NCBI GenBank assembly: GCA_946122785.1
Contig: CAMGYJ010000011.1
Span: 56,718,449 to 56,782,448 of the forward strand
From: Linum tenue
Taxonomy: Eukaryota > Streptophyta > Magnoliopsida > Malpighiales > Linaceae
DNA: 64,000 bases
Direction: 5' to 3'
The notes below the pieces were generated by a model. It had not been told where the DNA came from and did no database searches. It was given only the letters and a program-made list of their open reading frames with translations. Within the stretch, counting starts at the first letter, position 1, and each line of letters starts with the position of its first letter. This document shows positions 1-10,625 of this stretch, piece after piece. The translations under genes were made by a program, and so were the position numbers.

Positions 1-690
1 CGTGTCCCTCTTTCCTATTCTCATTCATTAATTGTGGTCAACTCATTTAAAAAGAAAAGTCATCCAAACGAAATGTACTGATTGACTGGAGTTAGTGTTA
101 ACATCATACTAAAAAAAAGTGTTAACACTCTAACTCCTCCCCGAGTTCCTCAGCTCCTACAATAAGTGCTAAGTGGAAACAAATTATATTTAGAGGTTAT
201 TTGTATTCATTAGGATGTCATTGGTATTATATTCTTCGCTGAGTTTGAGTTATGTATATTATTGTTGGCTTTCAGTTAACACTTTGGGGCTTGTCAGTAA
301 GTTACTCACGTATGACTAACTAAATCTGGACATTTGGATTAAGTGGGTCCAGAAAATCCAGATCTAAGGGTTGTGAATTAAAAACATTTTATTTTTCCTA
401 GTTTTTTAATAAACTCTTATTTTCTTCGTTCTAACTCGAAATTCAATTTTTTTTTGCACATATGGAACAAATTTGTTGTGCTCTACAAAATGAGATCAAT
501 TTTCAATATTTTCAGAGAATTAATGTGCTAAATCCTTGGTTCTGACTTCTGACCCCTGATCCGATTGGATTTGTGCCTCCAAGCTCATGGGCTTTTACAG
601 ACTGGAGCTAGCAGGATAATTTTTCTTCGGCCTAATACCTGCCTTAGTTGGGCCGGAGCCCAAAAATGCATTTAGTTTTCTTTCCCTCCT
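1..690. other. Intergenic, no gene seen
   Basis: AT-rich upstream sequence with no reading frame or repeat that I can support as a gene. It becomes GC-richer after about 690, where the KAKU4 promoter begins. Confidence 0.5.
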
Positions 691-732
691 CCCACTTTGT
701 CTCTTTCAGTTTCCGCTGACCTCAGCGAACAC

Positions 733-756
733 CACGTGAGCCGCGACAGCCACGTG
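733..756. promoter_or_regulatory. Pair of G-box (CACGTG) motifs
   Basis: Two palindromic CACGTG hexamers lie at 733-738 and 751-756, 18 bp apart centre to centre, about 370-390 bp upstream of the KAKU4 start codon. G-boxes bind plant bHLH (PIF-type) and bZIP factors. Whether these two are used is inference from position alone. Confidence 0.5.
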
Positions 757-865
757 TCATGTGACTCATCTCCCCTCCACAACACACCTCCCATAATAAA
801 ACGGCGCCGTCCTTCCCCTACTTTCCTCCACGAGCACGTCAGCCAATTTCCCAAATTACTTAACC

Positions 866-874
866 AAACCCTAA
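866..874 (+). promoter_or_regulatory. Telo-box (AAACCCTAA)
   Basis: An exact AAACCCTAA telo-box sits about 250 bp upstream of the KAKU4 ATG. In plants this motif is common in promoters of housekeeping and cell-proliferation genes and binds TRB-type Myb proteins. Confidence 0.45.
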
Positions 875-1122
875 ATCGGCACAAAGTTTAATAAAATCAC
901 CTCACGGCTCCTTCCCTTCGCGTCTCCGGTCGCCGGCGGCCAGCCTGAAAGAGCCAAAATAAGACCCCCAAATTCCCGTCCCCCGCCCCCACAAAACCGA
1001 AAAAAAGGCAGTAGATATGTCGAAAACCCGCGCCCTCACTAAAAGCTAGCTAGCTTTCCGAATCGCCTTTCTCGAGTCTCAACTGCCCTCCTTTTTTCCT
1101 TCTTCCCCTCGACGGTGGCCCG

Positions 1123-4100
1123 ATGGAGAGGAGCAGCGAGCCCCGCCAGCCGTATCCCGCCGGAGAAGAAGGCAGAGGCGCCGGCGGCAAGCTCAGGAAG
1201 CGTCCCGCGAGGAGAGCTGCTACGCCTTATGCTCGGCCGCAGCAGAGCTTGGCACAGCGCACGCGGCCGTGGCTCTCGAAGCTCGCTAACCTAATTTTGC
1301 CCAGCTACTTCTCTCAATCGGGCAATGCCCTCCCAGCTCCTCCTGCTGCTGAACGAGGAGTTGGAGATGAAGAAGAAGAAGAAGATGATCACGGTTGACT
1401 TTTTTAAAAATTTCATTTTATTTTGAATTGCTCACTTGTTCTTTCGTGATTCAATCGTCGGTTTAATTGATTAGGGTTGTATGATTGAATCGTGGCGTCA
1501 TTGGTTGTATAACTAGCTAAAGCTTCGATCTTGGAGGTGTTTGCGAGTAATTTTTTTTAATTAATTGCTGTTTAACTCATCTTAACAGGTGAGTCTGGCA
1601 ATCAGGTTGAAGAAAATGTCGGAAGGGATGAAATCAGTTTGTCATTCAATGTGAGGCCTTTGCCCTTTACTCTGTTTATGCTTTGTTCCTGTTTTCTTAG
1701 TAGTGAACCGAGGGGTTTTGAACGAACTCGGGTTTGGGGTGTTATTGCAGCATCTGGGTTCGGGATCAACTGAACTTGGTGGCACTAATGAAGTCACCAA
1801 TGAATTAAATTCTCATCCAGAGATTGAAAGAGTTGAAGAACAGCATACAGTGAACACTTCTGATCTTGATGGGGTTTCTACAATCGAGCAGTTACTGATG
1901 AACAAAAAGTTTTCTAGGTGAAGCTCTTTTGTGCATTCATTCTCAGCTCTTTGAGATCTTCCTGTAGTCTGATATGGTGTAAAATTGTCTTGTGGTCTGG
2001 TTAGTGAAGTTTAACGTAAGGTCCCACTTGCTGTGCAGGGATGAAGTCAATAGGTTGATTGAGATAATTCACTCAAGGGCTGCTAATTCTCCCAACAAGG
2101 AGGAAGAGAAGCAGCATTCTGGTATGTTTGGGCGGGATGCTGGACCTTCGGCTTTCCTTGAAGATTCACAAAGGCGCACGGAAACTGAGAAGAAGTACAC
2201 GAGTTCAATTGCACAATGCATTTTCCAGCCTGCAGCTTGGGCTGAAACTTCAAGAAAGTCTACTGAACTAGAGCATGAAGATATGAACAGAACAACTTGG
2301 GGAGGCTCAACTCTCCTTATCCAGACGACTGTGAGTGGATTATATTATAAAGCACATATTCCATCTGCCACTTGTATAGCATATGACAAACCATGAATTT
2401 GAATTTTGCTCCTTTTTGGTGCTTGTGCTTATATTCTGCTCTTAGCTTGTTAAAGAAAAAATGCTATCCAAAATTTGTTTGCTTGCAAGATCATCTCATA
2501 GTTCTGTGCACTTATGTAGGTTGAAGATGAAGTTGGTGCTTCACCAATCCAAATTGCGAAAGCGTACATGCAAAAACGAACATCAGGATTAGAGGATGCA
2601 GCTGTAAAAGATGAAGGGCCTTCATCTCGTGGAGATGAGATGGCACTACAACCATTTACCCCTTCATCTTCTATTAGGCCGTCGCCATGCTGGCCAGGTG
2701 CCAGGGTGCGGGATCAGAATGAGTATGCTGCACCCCTCAGCCAAAGCGGGAGATTCGGGCTCCAAAGCTTTCCTAGGACCCCCTATTCTAGAGCTATTGC
2801 CTCAAAATCAAAGTCCAAGGTTAGAAGCTGATTGGTAAAACTCATTACTGTTTTTGAAGATTCTGTTGCTCATCCACGATTGCTCCCTTCAATTCAACCA
2901 GCTGATTCAATTGCAAGGGAGCGGTAGAAGATCCCTGAACATGCCGTCAACTCCATTTCAGCCGCCTCAATCATCCACTTATGAGCAGGTAGTTTTCATA
3001 TTACCATATGCTTCTGATGCTGAAATGTTATAACCTTGCACTTAAAGAGAAGTTTGATCATCGAAGACATTGCCTAAATTATTAGCAATGTTTGGTTGGA
3101 ATTATAGTTCAGTTCAAGGGAGAGGAAGTTGGATATTGGTGAAGGATCTGTAGGACCTATCCGAAGAACAAGAAGGCAGGGGGCTGCTGTAGAGCTTTCA
3201 GCTAGAGGATCCCCCTTTGTCAGGCCATCTGTGGATACTCCTAAAGTTGAAAACATCAATGTGCCAGAGGGGATATTTTCCGCTTGGAAGAAAGAATCAG
3301 AAACGGGAAGAAAGCCTCATTCCGAAGTCAGTACTCCTACCGTTCCTTCACATTCTAGCCAGGTAGCTCGCAAGATTTTGGAGCATCTGGACAGAAACCC
3401 AGTTACTCCAAAGCAAAAGTCTGATGAGTTAAGGCTGGCTACTTCATGGAAGAAGCCTGAGTCTTCTTCTGACATAACTGCTTTCACGCCACTCAAGCGT
3501 GATAGATTGCCTCAATTTGGCATTCTGGATTCATCAGGAAATTCTTATCAGGCTGATAATAAAAAGAAGTCTTTACATTGGAGTGAAGATAGAGGGAAGT
3601 CCCTTTTCAAGGATCTTCAGGAGACCACTAATGATGTGAATGGAAAATCTTCTGCCCCTGGCATAACTATTGGCAGTAATGCTGTTGATCCCGGGGCTTC
3701 ACAAGTTCTAAAGAAAAATGTGGATTCAGAAATCGTGAAAGCGAATGAGGTATTCAATGCATCTCTTGAGTACTATCCTTATTTAAAATCACAATGAAAT
3801 TGTGCGAGTAACTTGTCCTCCATGTATCTTCTATTAAAATCATGATTAGGTTTCAAGTCTACAAAAGAAGCCTCCAGCACATTCTTCAGGGACTAGACCA
3901 GTTCTGTCCTCTATCGCCATTGGAAAGCGTGAACAGAAGTGGGCGTCTTCTGATGGCAACGCGAGTTTTAGTTTCCAAGTTCCCGCATCATCAGCGGGCG
4001 TGTTCTCCGAGCCTCCCACTCCCTCCATGCCATCTTCCTCTGCAAACGGTCTGCATCAGCCGGAAACTGGTGAACAGTCAACCCCTACCTACAGCTTTGG

Positions 4101-4266
4101 CTCAAACAAGGGCCCTAATTCTGCCCTTGTTTTCTCTTTCCCTTCAACGAGCAGCAGCAGCAGCTCCCTACCAGATGGGACGTCGAATCTGAAATTCAAG
4201 TTTGGATCAGACAAGAGCAGTGGGGTTTCTTTCAGCTCCATAGGGAAAGACTCTGTTTGCTACTGA
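1123..4266 (+). CDS. KAKU4: KAKU4-like nuclear envelope / nuclear pore protein
   Basis: Eight exons: 1123-1393, 1589-1650, 1751-1917, 2039-2330, 2520-2819, 2902-2988, 3108-3749 and 3850-4266. They join in frame to about 745 aa. Arabidopsis KAKU4 is a plant-specific inner nuclear envelope protein that works with CRWN lamin-like proteins to set nuclear shape. Recognisable features are a basic N-terminus (residues about 23-45) followed by a hydrophobic patch (WLSKLANLILPSYF), the exon-7 block GEGSVGPIRRTRRQ, and an FG-flavoured Ser-rich tail with YSFGS and FKFGSDKSSG, ending SSIGKDSVCY. FG-like tails fit the nucleoporin-related assignment. The start is the first ATG of the open first exon, in a TC-rich leader. 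The protein is longer than the roughly 570 aa I recall for Arabidopsis, mostly through the Ser-rich middle. The exon 7 acceptor at 3107 was chosen because it restores RERKLDIGEG in frame. Exon 6 is the least certain. Confidence 0.86.
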
Positions 4267-4895
4267 GAAATTCAATTTGATGTTCCTAGGACCCTTCTGT
4301 TTGTGTTCTTTCCAACTTCCTTTCTACCCCCCACAGTTACTCTTCCAGTTTTGTGAGAAGAAACTAGAAAGTGGTATCTTGATGCTTTATGGCTCATTCT
4401 TATCCTGATTTGGTGGGAGAAAAGAGTCTTTCTGAATGTCTCATTTGTGTAACTCTGGTAGTTGTAAGATGAATGCAAATTTGGCCAACTTGGGTAAGAG
4501 GCTGTCTTGGGTGGAAGAAATGAGTTGCTTGCTAGTTTCCTTTTTCTTGTATTTATCTCGAACAATATCCATGAGAAAGGAAATTCAGTTTCTGCAGGAA
4601 GCAAAAGCATGTGATTGATTGATGCCATATATTGGAATCATGTGTAGTAGGGTTTGGTTGGTGGCTTCCATTCCCATTATGGGAGAGGAGAACCAACTTT
4701 CATACATGGGTCTTTTCTTTATCTCTCTGCTTTGGATGCCAACTTGAAAGGACAGGATTGATATGGTTGCAGGAGATGGTGTTTTTCAAGCTTTGGTAGG
4801 CTTTTTACATTATGGATCCCACTTCAAAAGGAGAATGACCATTGAATGGATGAAAATGGACAATCTCAGATATGCTTGAAGGGGTGGAAAATTTT
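4267..4895 (+). other. KAKU4 3' UTR and downstream flank
   Basis: No second gene is visible. Reading frames here on either strand are short and have no family resemblance. The first few hundred bases are probably the KAKU4 3' UTR. Confidence 0.4.
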
Positions 4896-4903
4896 GCAGT
4901 GGG

Positions 4904-5610
4904 TAGGGCTGCAAATGAGCCAAGCTACTCGCGAGCAACTCGAGGCTCGAATCGGGAAAAGCTCGTTCGAAACTCGATTCGTTTACTGACGAGCCAAGCT
5001 TGAGCTTAGCTTTGTTCAGCTCGTGAAGCTCGCGAGCTAGCTCGACTCGGTGGCTTGTTGAGCTCAACTCGTGAGTTGGCTCATTTAGAGCTCATGAGAT
5101 GTCTCAACATTGTGGTTTTGAGGGCCAACTTGATCACTGACTTATGGACTAATCGATCTAATTTGGACTTTCATAATTCAAAGGATTGTTAAATTATATA
5201 TCTCACATCATGTGAAGTTTAACATGTTGAACATGTAAGAAAATATGCCTTATTTTTAATTCTACAAAGAAATTATATACAAAATTGTTTCGATACTATG
5301 AAATAACATGATTTGAACTAGTTAAAATTTATTAACTAAACAATATGACACCTAAAAATTATAATATAAGATTAATTAATGTTGAACATTTGATTATTTT
5401 TTTATCACTACATCAATCACATGTACCATACACGACATACAAAATGAATGTATTAAATACGATCTGAGAATTTAGTAAACAAGCCTAGCTCGAACTCGAC
5501 TCGACTCGGCTCGTTAATAAATGGCTCGGGCTCGAGCTCAGCTCATTTGTTAATGAGTCAAGCTCAAACTTGGGTAAAACTCGGCTCAGCTCGGCTCATT
5601 TGCAGCCCTA
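4904..5610. mobile_element. hAT-type MITE, non-autonomous
   Basis: A 707-bp element begins TAGGGCTGCAAATGAGCC and ends with its exact reverse complement. The inverted repeat continues to about 23 bp with one mismatch. It is flanked by a perfect 8-bp direct duplication, GCAGTGGG, at 4896-4903 and 5611-5618. An 8-bp target duplication and TA-starting termini are the hallmark of the hAT superfamily. The interior is AT-rich with subterminal GCTCG-type repeats and no transposase frame, so it must have been mobilised in trans. The perfect duplication suggests a fairly recent insertion. Confidence 0.85.
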
Positions 5611-5819
5611 GCAGTGGGCTCTCCTTTTTGGTTTTGGTGGATAGTTGTTGGCTAAGAGAAATAGTCATTATAAAAGAGTAGAGAGTGTGACAGGGATTGG
5701 TGAGGGAGGGACCATAAATAACATAAGTAAAATAGCACTTGTTCTCAAATCTACATTGGATTGACGGTAGGGACGGTATGGTAATTTCGATCGGACCTGT
5801 TTTACTTGATATGTTTGGT

Positions 5820-6260
5820 ATGTTTTGTGGCGGATCTGAACCCGCTCCGTAGGTGGGGCGGGGCGGGCAAGGGTACTCTCATTGACCCGACTTTCCCTGA
5901 CCCGCCCTATTCTCGATCCGTTCTTGCTTAAATTACTTGTAATCTTAGTCAAATTACTTAGAATTTTCCTTTTATTACATCATATTTTAGCTATAATAAA
6001 GTTTTAAATTAGTGAAAACCTCAATTTCTCCAATAATTTAACTACATTTATCATAATATTGTTTGTTTTCTTGGTCTTACAATAAAAATAATGAATATTT
6101 CTAATGTTTTTCATATAAATTGCATACCCATTGGGTCGATCTGCCCCGACCCGCAACCCGTAATAAATTACCTGACCTGTACCCGACCTGCCACGGGACG
6201 GGTCTGGGCACCAAGAAACCCGCCCCGGACCTGCCCATTCCTAATTGACGGGTTGAGTGG
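5820..6260. repeat. GACCCG-rich transposon remnant (probable)
   Basis: Both ends of this stretch carry many copies of GACCCG/CGGGTC and GGGCGGG-type words around an AT-rich centre, as in degenerate plant terminal-inverted-repeat elements. I could not find clean termini or a target duplication. Confidence 0.3.
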
Positions 6261-6539
6261 GATTGACCCATTAGCCATGATTGATAAAAAAAAATGGGTT
6301 GGATACAATTGTGTTTCATTTTCAACGAGCAATTCACTTAGACCAGACCCGTTCCAACGTACGATTTAGCATCAAACCACTAACAAGCACTCGGTCCACT
6401 GCTTATATTCCAAACAAACGAAACGACGTGCTTCAATCGTTTCATATCCGCTAAAAACGGCCGTCTGCCAACTTAAATTCCAAATGAGCGATCGGTCCGC
6501 CAGAACAAGTACGGTTTTGGCTAAACACCGGTTCTAACT

Positions 6540-6812
6540 TCAAAGTTGGCGGATTGCCAATAGCTGGAGCCTCTGGGATGTGTAGTGCATAAGCTCAAAC
6601 TCCGAAGCAGGGGAGGTTGTGGGTCGCGGGTGGAGAAAGTTGGAATGAAATGACAGAGCCATAAACAAAACAACGCCAAGTAGAAGAAAAGAAAAGAAAA
6701 CCCCATTGAATGCGTTTTCCAGACAGACATGAAGTTGACGTTTCAGATTCCGATTGTCAGAAACTCGCCTTTTTTCTACATTTTTTCTTCTTGGCCATGG
6801 CCGTCCATGCAT
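6540..6812 (-). CDS. Possible small membrane protein ORF, unrecognised
   Basis: An ATG-started 90-codon frame. It has a basic N-terminus (RPWPRRKNVEKRR, residues 4-16) and one strongly hydrophobic segment at about residues 38-56 (GVFFSFLLLGVVLFMALSF). On the same strand a TATATAAA lies at 6896-6903, about 85 bp before the ATG, which is what makes the frame more than noise. I do not recognise a family. I see no secreted-peptide motif of the CLE, IDA or RALF type. It may be spurious. Confidence 0.2.
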   Translation of the reverse strand: MHGRPWPRRKNVEKRRVSDNRNLKRQLHVCLENAFNGVFFSFLLLGVVLFMALSFHSNFLHPRPTTSPASEFELMHYTSQRLQLLAIRQL

Positions 6813-6904
6813 AGCAGCTTTTTTTTGCTAGCTGCTGTCTGCTCTTCATTCATGCCCACCAAGCCCTAGCAAAATTTGGAGGAGCATGCATTTTTTTTAT
6901 ATAG

Positions 6905-9900
6905 TAACAAAGTACACATGTACTCTACAGTCTACACCCTTCTCTCAACTTTCAAAAACAAAAGCCCTCCTGCTTTCTTTTGGTGGTAGAAACTTAACTA
7001 AGCATCTTGCACAGGGGTTATTGGCTCGATGGGATCTAGCATAGATGCTTTGTTTAATCTCTTCTCGATTCGTCAACCCAGGATCGAAAAAATTCGGATG
7101 GTTTTCGCTATATATATAATTCTTCCGAAATCTAATAGTCTCGCGCGCGACACACTACTCTTCGGTCCGTTTCGCGAGCATCTCATCATTACTCTTCTTA
7201 ATGTCGAATCTCATTCACATCATATCGGACCATGTTGTGAAACGATATGGAACAGACAATTTCAAGAATAATGATGATGTCAGTTACTATATATGATGAT
7301 GTAGGATATAGTTTTGTATTGAAAGTTAGAACAACTAATCAGACCGAACGAGAAAACCAACTTAGATCATATACACATTCGTCCCAAGCAAATACACATT
7401 CATGCCCTAATTTATAGAGCTTTTTTTACATTGAATTTACATTTTCAGCCCCTAACATGTACACATTTATTTAGACCCTATTTGTACAAATTCGCAATCT
7501 ATTTAGACCCGTTTTTTTTTTTTTTTTTGGGATGAATTAGACCCAACTTTTCTTTCATCCACAAACAAGACTATTAAACCTTCTTTCCATATTGTTTTTG
7601 AAAGGATTACAGAAAAAAGCCATTATATCCGTATAAAAGCAAGGAAACAAATTATAGCCTTTGCTCTTTTACACTTTTTTTTCTTTCTTTTCTAGGCATA
7701 TACAAATGAAACCCCCACTATGAAAAGAGAAAAGTTCATAAGTGAAACCATGGTAGATTTTGACCAAGGCAATTGGAACAGCAAACCCTATCCTTAAAAT
7801 ACTTCCAGCTTGCTAGAGGGCTTTGGTAGGATGACCCTAATCATCAATAAAGTAAGGGGGTAAAAAGAAGTCACATATTTGCACGATTAACTAATACAAT
7901 ACGTATAGTCCAATCACGTACGAGAGAGACCAGTTTCACATTGTTGACCAGAACACATATAACTGGAGACCTCCATCATCATCATCATAGCAATACTACT
8001 TGTTAGCATTGAGACTTAACCAGTTAGTCAGTTACCAACCAACTAGCTAAGCTAGTGCCCTATCTCAAACCATAATGCCCTTCTTTAATCTAGTGATCAT
8101 GATGATATGTGTATATATATGGCTACCCCATTTGCCAGGAGGCCAAGAGATTGAGGAGGAAGTGAGTGGTAGACAGGCTAAGTCTTTAAGTTTTTGGTAG
8201 ATATATGCGTCTATATGCTTTTTTTGAAAGGGAAAGATACCACCTTTTGTTATCATCACATACATATAACCACCGATTACATTCGATCCCGAAAGGAAAC
8301 AACAAACCGGAAATATGTTTGACCATGTCAAACACGACTGGAAAATCTGTATGTCGTATGACGTATCTCCTATAGAGCATTGTATATTGTGTCGTCTTAG
8401 ACTTGTCTCGTAAGATTCAGGGTACCCGAAATCAGGATGATGGGGGAAAAAATCTCAAATTTTGATGAGTATAACTAGTTGGAATATGCTATATCGTGGC
8501 TAACATTAATAAGACAATTTGGCAACCAATCACTTTCTTTGTCCCTCGTAGACATTGCAAATGACACACATGTATGTCGATTCATATTAAATGTGTTCAA
8601 TTTGGATTATGTGGTTCTTGTGAAATGTGCAATCCCTAGATGACCAACTATATAGTTGGGACCATGTCACATCCACACACACATTCATATTTATATACGT
8701 GGAAATTAGCTTCTTGTATTATCTTCATAATTAATGTTGTCATTATGTATCTTGTGGTCCAATTTGTGATCTTAAATATGTTATATGTCTAGATACTCAT
8801 GATCCTTGATCTCCCCATGAAAAAAAAAAAAAAAAAATCGAGTGCCCTAGAAATTATGGCATTGCCAAATGCCAAGCGCCTTATTTGAATCATGATCATA
8901 ACCAAATTTCCTAATAAATCAGAGGTCATAAGTGTTAGGAGCGTCGGATTTCAGACTGCAATAATCTCGACGATGTGCGAATCATATCTATAGCGTAAAA
9001 GATAATAAGGATCCTGAGCTTCTTGTAACATCTTTTCATCGTGAGAGTTTTATATTCAAATCATTTACAAATCGGGTATGCAATAAAGAAACAAATAAGA
9101 TACGACATGATGATTTACATTGTGTAGTACGTACTTAAGCTACCCGTTTATCCGAGTCAAAGCTTGAAATGTCCATTAAAAAGAAGGAAACATGAAGCGT
9201 ATCAAATAAGGATATACATAAATATATACACAAACAGGTTCTAGTTATGTCTATTCCTAACCATAAACAAAATGTAAACACATTATCATTTCAGTAAGCG
9301 AAATGTTTTGCATGAAAACGAGTTCGGTTATCCCTAAGTGAAACGTTTTGACGTTTCCTATGACTAACCGTAGGATTAAACACGCGTTTTTTTAATCATG
9401 ATTATGGTCCACATATTTTCAATGTCTCAAATCCAAAATCGAGAACACGAAATTTTGGATTCTGGTTGTAGCTAGCTAACAGAAATTGGCCAAGAGAAGA
9501 GAAGGTTAGATGTCCACCGTATTCATGTAAAAAGCCGGCCAGCAGAGGTGAAAACGACGGCACCGCGCGCCCGCCTGAAATTCAGTCGCTAGCAGACTGA
9601 CCGACTGACTGTCGTCTCGGCTGGTAAAATTGATCGGTCCAGCTTCTGGATATATACTCACATGTATGCATTTTTCCATTGAAAAATTAACCGAAATCCA
9701 GGGGGGCAAAAATCATTGCGTAATGATTGTACAGAAAATCATTACGAAATTATTATACAAATTTCCGTCTTGGAAGGAGACGAATGCCATTTGAATACAT
9801 CCAAACAAACTGCAACAATTTTTTGTCCATTTGTTGCAATAAATTCTAATTTAATTGTCCATTTGGGAAATTCTATTAGATTAATTTGATCCAATTGTTT

Positions 9901-10300
9901 AGTTTTGAGACAATCTGGTCTAAATTGATCTGTTTGACAACACAAAATTTAAATGAAGCAATTCTGTCTGGGGAATTTCATATTGACTCGTTTTGAGGCA
10001 ATTACAATTGTCTGGAGTGGGGACAGGCAATTCGAATTGGATCGTTTTAATTAAATGACTTGTTTTGTAAATAAGACATTTAACCAAATTGTCTCATTTT
10101 TTCAATTGATTAATCAAAACGACCCCTATTGAATTGCAATGAGCATTCTCAATATTATGAGCATCCACAACGAAAACATCAAGTATTTCATAGGAACATA
10201 GCATTGCATATGTGTACATCTATCTCAGCCGAGATAGATATACAGGTTTTCTCCATGTATATGTCCTTAAAATCCATCATCATATTCCAACAAAGAAAGC
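6905..10300. other. AT-rich intergenic region
   Basis: No supported gene. It contains homopolymer runs (poly-T near 7508, poly-A near 8820) and a tract at about 9700-10130 rich in CAATT words that may be an old MITE. Nothing has clean termini. Confidence 0.4.
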
Positions 10301-10625
10301 CAAAAAACCAACAACAACAAAAAATAAAACATGCTTTTGGTAATTAAAAATGGATTACAACTTCATAATCTGAGGAAAAATCAAGACCATCCATGCAGGA
10401 ACCATATCGAGCCCCCGCTCCTCAATTAGCACTCATTAGCCTCCAAATTGTGGCAAACCCCTTCACATTACACCATCTTCCTCTCAACCCTAAAATATAT
10501 CAACAAAATACAACATTAGTTCGATTTATCGAAATATGTACAGTTTACTAGCTAGTTAGATAGTCACATCTCTCCATCTTATAAGACTTACATGAACGTC
10601 GTCTAACGATGATGATCGACGGAGC

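Noticed and set aside
9700..10130. Possible CAATT-rich MITE
   Set aside because: Word content suggests an old element, but I could not pair termini or find a target duplication.
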